Positions 1-6,303 of a stretch of DNA of 6,303 bases are shown here, in pieces (positions within the stretch are counted from its first letter, which is position 1; every line of letters starts with the position of its first letter). The notes under the pieces were generated by a model. That model was not told where the DNA came from and made no database searches. It was given only the letters and a program-made list of their open reading frames with translations. A program made the position numbers and the translations under genes. The stretch lies in assembly GCA_947462425.1 (NCBI GenBank), contig CANHPI010000175.1, forward strand, positions 1-6,303, given 5' to 3'. This DNA comes from Bacteroidota bacterium (GTDB lineage: Bacteria; Bacteroidota; Bacteroidia; B-17B0; B-17BO).

Positions 1-147
1 ACAAGTAATTTTGGTGCATTGGTAAGATATAAAATTCCTTGCATGCCGTTTTACATAGCTTCCTTGTATATCATAAAGTACTTACACTCTAAATATCTTG
101 ATGAACAGAGTGCAATGAAAGTGCAGTTATATGAAGGTGGAGTTTAA
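1..147 (+). CDS. C-terminal end of a membrane protein of the glycan locus (5' partial)
   Basis: Frame 1 is open from the window edge through 48 codons to a TAA at 145-147. The visible tail reads NFGALVRYKIPCMPF near residues 3-17, followed by a hydrophobic stretch to about residue 27 and then a charged tail (HSKYLDEQ). An LVRY(K/R)-P-F motif followed by a final hydrophobic segment is common at the C-terminus of multi-pass membrane proteins in polysaccharide clusters, such as Wzy-like polymerases, EpsG-like proteins and GT-C transferases. The motif match is from memory, so the exact family is not settled. The gene is co-oriented with the operon on the right side of the window but separated from it by a two-gene block on the opposite strand. 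Its stop codon overlaps the stop of the convergent asnB-type gene. That it is a real gene end is fairly sure; its function is not. Confidence 0.7.
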   Translation, partial: TSNFGALVRYKIPCMPFYIASLYIIKYLHSKYLDEQSAMKVQLYEGGV

Positions 148-2066
148 GACAAATAAATTTTATTGTCTTTAAACCATTTATGTAAAACTACTAAAAGCCA
201 AATTCTCGAATAAAGGTAATCTTTTCCTTCGTAAAATTGCTGGATTATTTTTTTTACTTCTTGATAGTGAATGATGCCAACATCTTCTATAGTTTTTTCA
301 TCAAGATATTCTTTCAGCAAATAATTTAACTCTCCTTTCAACCAATTGTTCAATGGGATGGCAAAACCTTGTTTTGGTCGGTCGAATAGTTTTTCTGGGA
401 CATATTTATACAAAATATTTTTCAGAATGTATTTTGAAACTCCATTTTTATATTTTAATTCTGGAGAAAGGTTAATTGCAAATTCAACTACTCGATGATC
501 TAAGTAAGGAACTCTTGTTTCTAATGAATACTGCATGCTTGAACCATCGACTTTTGCCAATAAATCATAGGGTAGATAATACTGAATATCGAAAAGTGCT
601 TGCTGCTCCATACTGGTAAGTTTACGTTCATTAACTGATGGCAGACCTTTTTTCTGTTGTTCAGTTAAAATCCAATCTGTATCTTGATTTTCAAACTCAG
701 CAAGAAACCCCATTTTTGTAAATGGATGCTTCGCGATACTATTTATTTCTCTATTTGTAAAGAAGTATTGTTCTTGAGAAAAAATATGACTCCTTAAATT
801 ATCAGATGCTTCAACATCCAAAAGTTTTGCAATTCGCTGATATCGTGATCCCATTTTATCAAACGAATATTGCAACGGCTTTCTAATTAAGTTAAACAAT
901 GGATTATTTAATCTTCTTGCCCATTGATAAGAGCCATAACCAAAAAATAATTCATCACCTCCTTCGCCTGAAAGCGTTACTGTAACATATTGTTTAGCAA
1001 GTTTTGATACTAGCGTAGTTGGTATATATGAAGAATCAGCATTCGGTTCATCATAGGTCTCAAAAATATTGTCAAAAAGATTAATCGCATCTCTGTAGGA
1101 TACAATAAACTCATGATGATTGGTTCCTAAATAATTTGCAACTGCTTTAGCGTATTCAGATTCGTTATGACTATTTTCTTCAAATCCGATAGAGAAAGTA
1201 TTTACTTTAACCCCTGACAATCGTACTGCTTGCGCCGTAACTAAACTTGAATCGATTCCTCCGCTAAGGAAAACTCCGAATGGAACATCACTTTTTAGTT
1301 GGTACTGAACTGAACTGATAAGTAAGTCACTTAATTTAATTAATGCTTCTTCTTTATCAGTTATAATATCGTTTGTTAATTTTTGTTTAACATTCCAATA
1401 TTTTGTAATGGCTATGCCTTCACTATTTATTTTTAAATAGGATCCAGGAACTAATTTTTTAATTTTTTGAAATATACTATTCGGTGCAGGAATAAATCCA
1501 AGGTGGAGAAAATCGGCAATTGAATTTTTATTAATCTCTTTATCTAAACCGTTTAACTGCAAAATAGATTTCATTTCTGAACCAAAAGCAAGGTTAATTC
1601 CGTCCCAATAATATAACAATGGCTTTATACCTAGTCTGTCACGTATTAAATAAAGTTCCTTTTTAAATTTATCATAAATAGCAATAGCAAACATTCCGTT
1701 TAATTGCTGTATACTGTCAATTCCTAATGATGAAAATGCTTCTAATATCACCTCCGTATCGCTCGAAGTTTTAAACATGATTTTGTTTTCATCGTTACTT
1801 TCTTTTAATGATGCACCAATTTCTCTATAGTTATATACTTCCCCATTGTATGCAATAACGAAACGATCATTCGCAGAGTGCATTGGTTGATTAGAACGCT
1901 CTTGCAAATCAATTATAGAAAGGCGACGATGTCCTAAACCGCAAATTCCATCATTAAAAAATCCTTCAGCATCAGGGCCTCGATGTGCAATACGATTAGT
2001 CATATTAACCAGGTCTTCCTGGTTGAAACTACCAATTGTAGAAAAAAATCCCGCAATGCCGCACAT
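144..2066 (-). CDS. asnB: Asparagine synthase (glutamine-hydrolysing), AsnB family
   Basis: This is a 640-residue, full-length class II glutamine amidotransferase/asparagine synthetase. The start is fixed by MCGIAGFF, which places the N-terminal nucleophile at Cys2 after Met removal. The glutaminase domain (about 1-200) shows HRGPD (28-32), GHRRLSIIDL (45-54), NGE (74-76) and SSDTE (101-105). The synthetase domain (about 235-635) carries the ATP-pyrophosphatase P-loop SGGIDSS (268-274), GEGGDELFFGY (367-377), SLETRVPYLD (514-523) and KQGFAIP (565-571). All expected catalytic motifs are present. The family hydrolyses glutamine and passes ammonia to an AMP-activated carboxylate, classically aspartate. 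In glycan loci, such paralogues are often proposed to amidate sugar acids; that role is inferred here from context alone. It is the second gene of a minus-strand operon: the upstream glycosyltransferase stop TAA is separated by a single G from this ATG, so translation is probably coupled. Confidence 0.95.
   Translation of the reverse strand: MCGIAGFFSTIGSFNQEDLVNMTNRIAHRGPDAEGFFNDGICGLGHRRLSIIDLQERSNQPMHSANDRFVIAYNGEVYNYREIGASLKESNDENKIMFKTSSDTEVILEAFSSLGIDSIQQLNGMFAIAIYDKFKKELYLIRDRLGIKPLLYYWDGINLAFGSEMKSILQLNGLDKEINKNSIADFLHLGFIPAPNSIFQKIKKLVPGSYLKINSEGIAITKYWNVKQKLTNDIITDKEEALIKLSDLLISSVQYQLKSDVPFGVFLSGGIDSSLVTAQAVRLSGVKVNTFSIGFEENSHNESEYAKAVANYLGTNHHEFIVSYRDAINLFDNIFETYDEPNADSSYIPTTLVSKLAKQYVTVTLSGEGGDELFFGYGSYQWARRLNNPLFNLIRKPLQYSFDKMGSRYQRIAKLLDVEASDNLRSHIFSQEQYFFTNREINSIAKHPFTKMGFLAEFENQDTDWILTEQQKKGLPSVNERKLTSMEQQALFDIQYYLPYDLLAKVDGSSMQYSLETRVPYLDHRVVEFAINLSPELKYKNGVSKYILKNILYKYVPEKLFDRPKQGFAIPLNNWLKGELNYLLKEYLDEKTIEDVGIIHYQEVKKIIQQFYEGKDYLYSRIWLLVVLHKWFKDNKIYLS
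146..169. terminator. AT-rich hairpin at the convergent gene ends, possible weak terminator
   Basis: AAGACAA (146-152) and TTGTCTT (163-169) are perfect 7-bp inverted arms around a 10-base loop in which AAA (155-157) can also pair with TTT (158-160). With one mismatch (145/170) the stem can extend by two more A-T pairs (143-144 with 171-172). The hairpin lies exactly where the two convergent genes end and overlaps the last codons of the asnB-type gene. A T-run follows only weakly (TTT at 168-170 on the plus strand), so intrinsic termination is uncertain. It is offered as a bidirectional candidate because no other terminator space exists between the genes. Confidence 0.35.
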
Positions 2067-2067
2067 C

Positions 2068-3492
2068 TTATGAATTGATTTTTAATCGTAAGCGTTCTAC
2101 TATTTTATATATGACAATGCTTGCTGGAATTAAAAGTAAAACATCGTTGATTAATAAATATCTCATTTCTATATTTCTAAAAACAAAGCACATCGTCATG
2201 TACCAAAGAGATGCATAAACAATTATCATCATTCCAAAATTAACTGGTATGATTTTGTACTTGTAATTTAACCAAACACCAACAATACCCATTAATATTA
2301 AAAGTGTTCTATAAAAGAACAAAACAAAAATTAAGAGACTTATTATTGGGCTTTTACTAGCGTATATTTTATCTTTGAATAGTGTTTTTTTTAAGTTTGA
2401 AAGCGGGACTTTTAAATAAAAATTAATCGGATTTTCAGAAATTTGCTCATTTCTTAATTTTTTAAAAGTTTCAGCAATTTCTCTAGTACATTGATTATTT
2501 TCCTTAATAGTTTCTTTGATTATACCAGCAGAATATTTCCAGTTGCTGAATCCTCTTCCACAAGTATTACATTTTTTGGCCAAGTTAGATAATAACAAAG
2601 AGTCACCAACATGAAGATAAGACTCTTTGGGCCAACTCACGGTTTCTCCATTAATTATTTGATTAAATTGAGGATTGTGATCTGTTTTGACAGACCAAAT
2701 GTAAAGCATGTAGTTATAGGCGTCTTCCGACCAATTTGTATTATTCCTAAGCTCTTCGGTAAGTACAAGTTTTCCGTGCATTAAGTTTCTGATAGGCCAT
2801 AAACTATAAGTCATAGACGCAACTATAACGTAAATCAATAACTTATTATTGAGGTTCCATTTAAAGAGCTTTTTATCAAGAAATAATTGGAATAATATTG
2901 CGGGGATAATAAATAAAATCTGTAGTCTTAATAAAATAGAAAATCCTAAAAAAACTCCTGATAGGTATACCCAAGTTTTGTTTTTCTCTTGAGTTAATAG
3001 GTGCATTGATAAAAACAAAAAGAATAATGATGGAGCTTCTGCGTGTAAATAAGGTGTCCATACAATCACAAATGGGTAGAAGCAATACAACAAAGAACAC
3101 AAAATCGAAAATCCAAGATTTCTACTATAATGAAAAATTACTTTATAAATAAGCCATATACTAATACCGTCTAATATAATTTGAGCATATTGTGCTAATT
3201 TGTAAGTAAGTTCTACATTGAACCCACTTATAAAGTAAAATGGCAGCAAGAAAAAAGAATAGCCTGGAGGCCTGAAATACATTCCATCTGGATAACTAAA
3301 ATCACTTGTGAAAGTTCCGTGATGAATTAAATTCTGTATACTGGACATCCAAGCAGAGGTATCTCCACTAAACAGATTTTCTGAATTAAAGTAAATTTTA
3401 GCTCCATAAAAGTAAAACAAGAATCTAATTATTATTCCAACAAATAGGATAAAAAATATCCATTTTGTCTTGTCTTGTAATAACTTTTTCAT
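2068..3492 (-). CDS. GT-C family (PMT/ArnT-like) membrane glycosyltransferase
   Basis: This 474-residue multi-pass membrane protein has GT-C features. Its first membrane segment is about residues 11-29. A periplasmic loop with acidic Asp44 (SGDTSAW) sits at the position of the catalytic Asp of PMT-like enzymes. RPPGYSFFLLP (74-84) and Glu152 (LHAEAPSLF) follow, then further hydrophobic segments near 126-146, 153-165, 175-205 and 218-233. WPIRNLMHGKLVL (232-244) matches the usual W-IRN segment. A soluble loop (about 245-375) precedes C-terminal membrane segments (about 382-408, 418-438, 446-463), the last with the family-typical RYLL (444-447). Such enzymes transfer a sugar from a polyprenyl-phosphate donor to a glycan, lipid or protein on the outer face of the inner membrane; donor and acceptor are unknown. 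The loop contains C308-x-x-C311, a possible disulfide or metal site. It is the promoter-proximal gene of the minus-strand operon. Base composition looks notably AT-rich. Start is the ATG at 3490-3492; no Shine-Dalgarno is visible. Confidence 0.82.
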   Translation of the reverse strand: MKKLLQDKTKWIFFILFVGIIIRFLFYFYGAKIYFNSENLFSGDTSAWMSSIQNLIHHGTFTSDFSYPDGMYFRPPGYSFFLLPFYFISGFNVELTYKLAQYAQIILDGISIWLIYKVIFHYSRNLGFSILCSLLYCFYPFVIVWTPYLHAEAPSLFFLFLSMHLLTQEKNKTWVYLSGVFLGFSILLRLQILFIIPAILFQLFLDKKLFKWNLNNKLLIYVIVASMTYSLWPIRNLMHGKLVLTEELRNNTNWSEDAYNYMLYIWSVKTDHNPQFNQIINGETVSWPKESYLHVGDSLLLSNLAKKCNTCGRGFSNWKYSAGIIKETIKENNQCTREIAETFKKLRNEQISENPINFYLKVPLSNLKKTLFKDKIYASKSPIISLLIFVLFFYRTLLILMGIVGVWLNYKYKIIPVNFGMMIIVYASLWYMTMCFVFRNIEMRYLLINDVLLLIPASIVIYKIVERLRLKINS

Positions 3493-3540
3493 GTAAATAC
3501 TTAAATTGATTAGACGGTATATTATTTTATGTTGTTATTA

Positions 3541-3575
3541 CAAATCTAAGGAAAAACTCAATGATTTAATTCAAA
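3541..3575 (-). promoter_or_regulatory. Bacteroidota-type promoter for the glycosyltransferase-asnB operon
   Basis: Read on the minus strand, TTTG (3575-3572) is followed after 23 bases by TAGATTTG (3548-3541). The latter is an exact match to the TAnnTTTG -7 element of Bacteroidota primary sigma factor promoters. The 23-base spacer is at the long end of the range reported for Flavobacterium (TTG-N17-23-TAnnTTTG). Transcription would start near 3535, giving a leader of roughly 40-45 bases before the ATG at 3492. The match and its placement are seen directly; activity is inferred. Confidence 0.6.
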
Positions 3576-3589
3576 GCAATGATTTAATT
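3559..3589. repeat. 13-bp direct repeat pair flanking the -33 element
   Basis: CAATGATTTAATT occurs at 3559-3571 and again, identical, at 3577-3589. The copies are offset by 18 bp and separated by CAAAG (3572-3576). That gap contains the proposed -33 element of the minus-strand promoter. The position suggests an operator for a regulator or a local duplication. The AT-rich background means chance or slippage-like duplication cannot be excluded. Confidence 0.5.
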
Positions 3590-3675
3590 TAAATGCTTCC
3601 TTTAGGTGTAAATAATTTTATAAAATCATTTTGTCAAATAAACTAAATGTCCATCAATTTAAAATTTACAGTGTT

Positions 3676-3691
3676 TGACCCTATAGGGACA
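3676..3691. promoter_or_regulatory. GC-containing palindrome, candidate operator
   Basis: CCCTATAGGG (3679-3688) is a perfect 10-bp palindrome. It extends to a 16-bp imperfect dyad TGaCCCTATAGGGaCA with a single mismatched pair (3678/3689). It stands out as a G/C-rich island in very AT-rich intergenic DNA. It lies about 85 bases upstream of the methyltransferase start and about 25 bases upstream of the weak plus-strand -7 element, a plausible place for a dimeric regulator. No regulator is encoded in the window, and no known site was recognised. Confidence 0.35.
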
Positions 3692-3715
3692 TCTAATACT
3701 ATTTAAATTATTTAC

Positions 3716-3723
3716 TTACTTTG
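3716..3723 (+). promoter_or_regulatory. Weak candidate -7 element for the methyltransferase-flippase operon
   Basis: TTACTTTG matches TAnnTTTG at all fixed positions except the second. It lies 52 bases upstream of the methyltransferase ATG, a sensible leader length. I find no TTG at the expected -33 distance, so the call rests on one element only. The promoter could be activator-dependent or lie elsewhere in the gap. Confidence 0.3.
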
Positions 3724-3775
3724 CAAGAACATTATATGCTGTCTTTATTTTAGACAAATTTATAGTTTGTTCGTT

Positions 3776-4717
3776 ATGCTATCTAAAAAAAGTAAAGTCG
3801 AATTAATCTATCGCTTTTGTAAATCAAATTGTTCTGAATTAGAGCGATGGCCTTCTTATTTTCATAGACGATCGTTAGAAATGCAGAGTTATGTCGATTT
3901 GATGCCTGATACAAAAGATATGTCTATTTTAGAGTTAGGTTGTGGCATTGGTTATCAAAGTGCTATGCTTGCTAATATTAGCAAGTCAGTTGTTGCTACC
4001 GATTTGCCCAATGAAAGTGTTGCCGATCATGCACCTGGTATGGATGCAGCAGCCCGATTACATAGACATTTGGCAATTGACAATGTGAAGCTAGTTCCTT
4101 GTTCTGCAGAGGAATTGCCATTTGAAGATGATTCAATGGATATGGTGTTTTCAAGTCATGTTTTAGAGCATATTCCTAATCAGCAAAAAGCACTTGAAGA
4201 AATTTATCGCGTGCTTAAGCCAGGTGGTTATCATGTATGTATTGTTCCTGTTCGCTTTGAAAAACTATATGCTTTTATTTCATTTTATTCATACTTGGTT
4301 AAAGCATCGTTGATTAGAGCAAAAAAAATATTATCTCGAGAGAAAGTAACCGCTAATATTGCTGAAACATCCTTTAATAAACAAGACAGCAATCCTTCTA
4401 TATTGCGCGCATTCCCATTTCCACCTCCTCATGGATATTCGAATCATTTTTTATCTGAGTGGAAAGACTGGGGCTGTAGTACATGGAGGGGAAAAATCAA
4501 GATGGATAGTAAGTTCACTATAGTTCATCAGTCAACTACACAACTAAATCCACTGCTGCCACTTGTAGGACCTATATTCCCTATATTATCAGCCCAAATA
4601 CATCGACTTACCCGTTTGTTTGAGATGCAAATAGGGAAGCTGCCCGTTATTCGCACTCTAGGAATTAATACAGTTATTATTGCTACATCCAATAAGTCAA
4701 TAGATAATGCAAAGTAA
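3776..4717 (+). CDS. Class I SAM-dependent methyltransferase (Methyltransf_11-like)
   Basis: This is a protein of 313 residues from the ATG at 3776. A TTG three codons upstream (3767) would add only MFV and is less likely. A Rossmann-type methyltransferase core spans about residues 48-160. It has the SAM-binding motif I ELGCGIGYQ (53-61), an acidic end of the second strand VVATDLP (72-78), AEELPFEDDSMDMVF (111-125) followed by HVLEHI (128-133), and RVLKPGGYHVCIVP (145-158). The C-terminal half has hydrophobic stretches at about 164-180 and 257-275 that may touch the membrane or form a substrate-binding cap. No signal peptide is seen, so a cytoplasmic location is likely. In this locus it most plausibly methylates a sugar or a lipid-linked glycan; the substrate cannot be read from sequence. 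It is the first gene of the plus-strand operon and overlaps the flippase start by 11 bases. G+C looks higher than in the neighbouring glycosyltransferase gene. Confidence 0.88.
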   Translation: MLSKKSKVELIYRFCKSNCSELERWPSYFHRRSLEMQSYVDLMPDTKDMSILELGCGIGYQSAMLANISKSVVATDLPNESVADHAPGMDAAARLHRHLAIDNVKLVPCSAEELPFEDDSMDMVFSSHVLEHIPNQQKALEEIYRVLKPGGYHVCIVPVRFEKLYAFISFYSYLVKASLIRAKKILSREKVTANIAETSFNKQDSNPSILRAFPFPPPHGYSNHFLSEWKDWGCSTWRGKIKMDSKFTIVHQSTTQLNPLLPLVGPIFPILSAQIHRLTRLFEMQIGKLPVIRTLGINTVIIATSNKSIDNAK

Positions 4718-6170
4718 TCGTTCATTTAAAGTGATTGTGATTGCAATTGGCAATGGAATTAACATCCTGATTAATTTTCTTACATTACCTTATCTTGTTC
4801 GTTCCTTGTCGTTTGATGATTACGGAACATATGGTCAGGTACTGATGATTGTTACCATTCTTCAAGGATTTTTTACTTTCAACCTAAATCAAATTGCAAA
4901 TATTTACTTCGCTAACGATAAGCATGATCCGAAGGTTGTCTTTTCAACAATTGCGAAATTTTCATTAGGAATGTCACTATTAAGTTGTATTATCATGTTT
5001 GCCAGTATACCAATAGTTGGTTCTGCATTCGATAATGATTTGTTGTTTAGATTGCTTTCGTTTTCTATATTGAATTTGTTTGCACAGGTAATAGCACCGA
5101 TATTAATTTCTGTTTTGATATTTTTTAACAGAGTCCAAAACACAGTAGCAATTTTAATATCGACCAATATTTTAAAGGTGGCAGCTATGTTTTATTCGAT
5201 TCACTTTTTGCATTCTTTGGAAGCGTTGATGGTTGGACTTAGTATTGTAAGTCTTATTCAGTTGATGGCCTTTTTGTCACAAGTTCCAAAAGAGGTACTG
5301 AGTTTCAAATTCTTTGATAAATCGCTAGCTAAAAACATGTTCGTTATGGCTTCACCGTTAGCAATTTCATCACTCATTGAAAAGTCGCTTGTTTATTTAG
5401 ATGGTTTAATGGTATCTGCCATGCTGACAACTACGGCCTATGCTTTTTATCGAGCAGGGGCAGTTGAGGTCCCCTTTATTGCTGGCCTTTATGGGTCTGT
5501 AACTGCGATAGTAATGCCCGAGATTGCTAAATTGTTTAATGAAGGAAACCTTAAAGAAATTATTAGACTAAAAAGAATTGCAATCTCAGGAACCATCTTC
5601 TTTGTGTATCCGGTTTTGATTTTCTTATTCTTTTTTGCAGAGCCTTTAGTATCCGCTTATCTATCCAAAAGTTATTCAGCCAGTATTGTGATATTCATGA
5701 TTTTTAATTTATCGTTACTTATTCGTGTGAATGATTATCAGGATATAATCATAATCAGCAAAAACAGTAAATTTATTTTTAGATCTGTTTTATTTGTTTC
5801 GATTCTCAATCTAATTTTAAATTATACGTTGATTACATATTTTGGTATTAATGGAGCTGCCTGTGCGTTTATTATTAGTTTGAGTTCTTTTGCTATACTG
5901 TTATTATGGAAGTCGATAAAAATCCTGGAATGTAGTTTTTATGATTTGTTTGATATTAGCTTAACGGGTAAAATTGTTGGCTTGGCCGTGTTTTTAGCTG
6001 CGGTTATTTATTTTATCAATGAGATATCTTTTAATTCTGTTTGGTTTGTCATTATTTCAGCGCCATTTTATTTTCTTTTTATACTTTTAGGTGGTTTTAA
6101 GTTTAACTTGATTCCCGATTCATTAGCTAATTACTTAAAGAATAAAATTAAAGTGTTAAATAGAATTTGA
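4707..6170 (+). CDS. Polysaccharide/oligosaccharide flippase, Wzx-like (MOP superfamily)
   Basis: This 487-residue, highly hydrophobic protein is of the length usual for Wzx/RfbX flippases. The N-terminal segment FLTLPYLVRSLSFDDYG (24-40) is typical of the Polysacc_synt domain: a membrane helix ending in a PYLxRxLs--dYG motif. Further hydrophobic segments lie near 43-66, 84-106, 114-140, 146-166, 174-191, 212-240, 293-311, 325-340, 360-377, 382-401, 421-437 and 444-462, giving about 12-14 helices. LNYTLITYFGINGAACAF (371-388) is the characteristic C-terminal repeat segment of the family. The expected role is to flip an undecaprenyl-diphosphate-linked oligosaccharide from the cytoplasmic to the periplasmic face of the inner membrane. 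Its ATG lies inside the methyltransferase reading frame (11-base overlap), implying translational coupling. The next gene begins one base after its stop. The substrate is unknown. Confidence 0.9.
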   Translation: MQSNRSFKVIVIAIGNGINILINFLTLPYLVRSLSFDDYGTYGQVLMIVTILQGFFTFNLNQIANIYFANDKHDPKVVFSTIAKFSLGMSLLSCIIMFASIPIVGSAFDNDLLFRLLSFSILNLFAQVIAPILISVLIFFNRVQNTVAILISTNILKVAAMFYSIHFLHSLEALMVGLSIVSLIQLMAFLSQVPKEVLSFKFFDKSLAKNMFVMASPLAISSLIEKSLVYLDGLMVSAMLTTTAYAFYRAGAVEVPFIAGLYGSVTAIVMPEIAKLFNEGNLKEIIRLKRIAISGTIFFVYPVLIFLFFFAEPLVSAYLSKSYSASIVIFMIFNLSLLIRVNDYQDIIIISKNSKFIFRSVLFVSILNLILNYTLITYFGINGAACAFIISLSSFAILLLWKSIKILECSFYDLFDISLTGKIVGLAVFLAAVIYFINEISFNSVWFVIISAPFYFLFILLGGFKFNLIPDSLANYLKNKIKVLNRI

Positions 6171-6171
6171 T

Positions 6172-6303
6172 ATGGGTATAATGCGGAGGTTCTACCATTT
6201 ATTTGGGAAGTCCTATTACACTACTTTTAATGTTGGTTATCTTTTCCTTTGTTGGATAGTTCAGCGAGTTTTTCGCGTGAATAATGATATTCCTTTTTTA
6301 GTA
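6172..6303 (+). CDS. N-terminus of a probable hexapeptide-type acyltransferase (3' partial)
   Basis: An open frame of 44 codons runs from the ATG at 6172 to the window edge; an in-frame ATG at 6181 is an alternative start. It begins one base after the flippase stop (TGA-T-ATG), as in a tight operon. The visible part has a basic N-terminus (MRRFYHLFGKSYY), a hydrophobic segment (about 21-31) and QRVFRVNNDIPFLV at the edge. The last part resembles the N-DIPW-VHFTS lead-in of left-handed beta-helix (hexapeptide) acyltransferases in exopolysaccharide clusters. The hexapeptide repeats themselves would lie beyond the window. The reading frame is well supported by operon spacing; the acyltransferase assignment rests on a short motif and is tentative. 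Confidence 0.6.
   Translation, partial: MGIMRRFYHLFGKSYYTTFNVGYLFLCWIVQRVFRVNNDIPFLV

Larger units (their letters stand above)
3493..3775. other. Divergent intergenic control region
   Basis: This is the only sizeable gap in the window, 283 bases between the start of the minus-strand glycosyltransferase and the start of the plus-strand methyltransferase. It must therefore hold the promoters for both operons, unless the plus operon is read from elsewhere. It contains the minus-strand promoter, a direct repeat, a GC-rich palindrome and a weak plus-strand -7 element, each listed separately. Only tiny ORFs occur in it (for example 17 and 19 codons on the plus strand from 3593 and 3647), with nothing to suggest they are genes. 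No tRNA or riboswitch fold was recognised. Confidence 0.8.

Noticed and set aside
248..255. Eight-base A/T homopolymers (also at 2385-2392 and 4321-area) as phase-variation tracts
   Set aside because: Each encodes ordinary Lys-Lys codons in an intact frame in an AT-rich genome; length eight is too short to argue for slippage control.
2876..3100. Open frame inside the glycosyltransferase gene in another frame
   Set aside because: It overlaps a full-length gene with clear family motifs and has no features of its own, so it is a shadow frame.
3610..3631. AT-only imperfect palindrome around ATTTTATAAAAT
   Set aside because: Ten of eleven pairs match, but the DNA is almost purely A/T here, so this is weak evidence and chance is likely.
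3593..3706. Short plus-strand ORFs of 17 and 19 codons in the intergenic region
   Set aside because: They are too short, have no recognisable motif or start context, and overlap putative regulatory sites.
3767..3778. Upstream TTG start for the methyltransferase
   Set aside because: It would add only three residues (MFV) before a normal ATG, and no ribosome binding signal favours it.
4570..4586. CCTATATT repeated twice in the methyltransferase gene
   Set aside because: A short tandem-like similarity within coding sequence (encoding PIFPIL), with no sign of a larger repeat.
4528..5167. Minus-strand open frames opposite the methyltransferase and flippase genes
   Set aside because: They lie antisense to well-supported genes and show no domain or start signal.

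Overview
The window is an AT-rich piece of a bacterial surface-polysaccharide (O-antigen, capsule or exopolysaccharide) biosynthesis locus. Composition, the lack of Shine-Dalgarno sequences before the gene starts, and one good match to the TTTG / TAnnTTTG promoter type point to the phylum Bacteroidota (Flavobacteria/Cytophaga-like). That assignment is an inference; no rRNA or other phylogenetic marker is present.

Layout from left to right: (1) the last 48 codons of a plus-strand gene for an apparent multi-pass membrane protein, ending at 147. (2) A two-gene minus-strand operon, transcribed from about 3540 down to 144: first a GT-C-type (PMT/ArnT-like) membrane glycosyltransferase (3492-2068), then one base later an AsnB-type glutamine-dependent amidotransferase (2066-144). 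The asnB stop and the stop of the left-edge gene share the palindrome TTAA, so the two genes converge with no intergenic space. (3) A divergent control region of 283 bases (3493-3775). It holds a convincing minus-strand promoter, a 13-bp direct repeat flanking that promoter's -33 element, a GC-rich 10-bp palindrome and a weak plus-strand -7 element. (4) A plus-strand operon: a SAM-dependent methyltransferase (3776-4717), overlapped by 11 bases by a Wzx-like MOP-family flippase (4707-6170), then one base later the start of a probable acyltransferase that runs off the right edge (6172-6303).

Together the genes fit assembly and decoration of a lipid-linked oligosaccharide. A sugar transferase uses a polyprenyl-phosphate sugar donor at the membrane, an amidotransferase may amidate a sugar acid or supply an amide, a methyltransferase and an acyltransferase decorate sugars, and a flippase moves the lipid-linked unit across the inner membrane. 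The specific sugars cannot be read from the sequence. I found no RNA genes, insertion sequences, CRISPR arrays or attachment sites. I also saw no clearly new biological system; the most unusual points are the palindromic shared stop codons at the convergent junction and the structured divergent control region.
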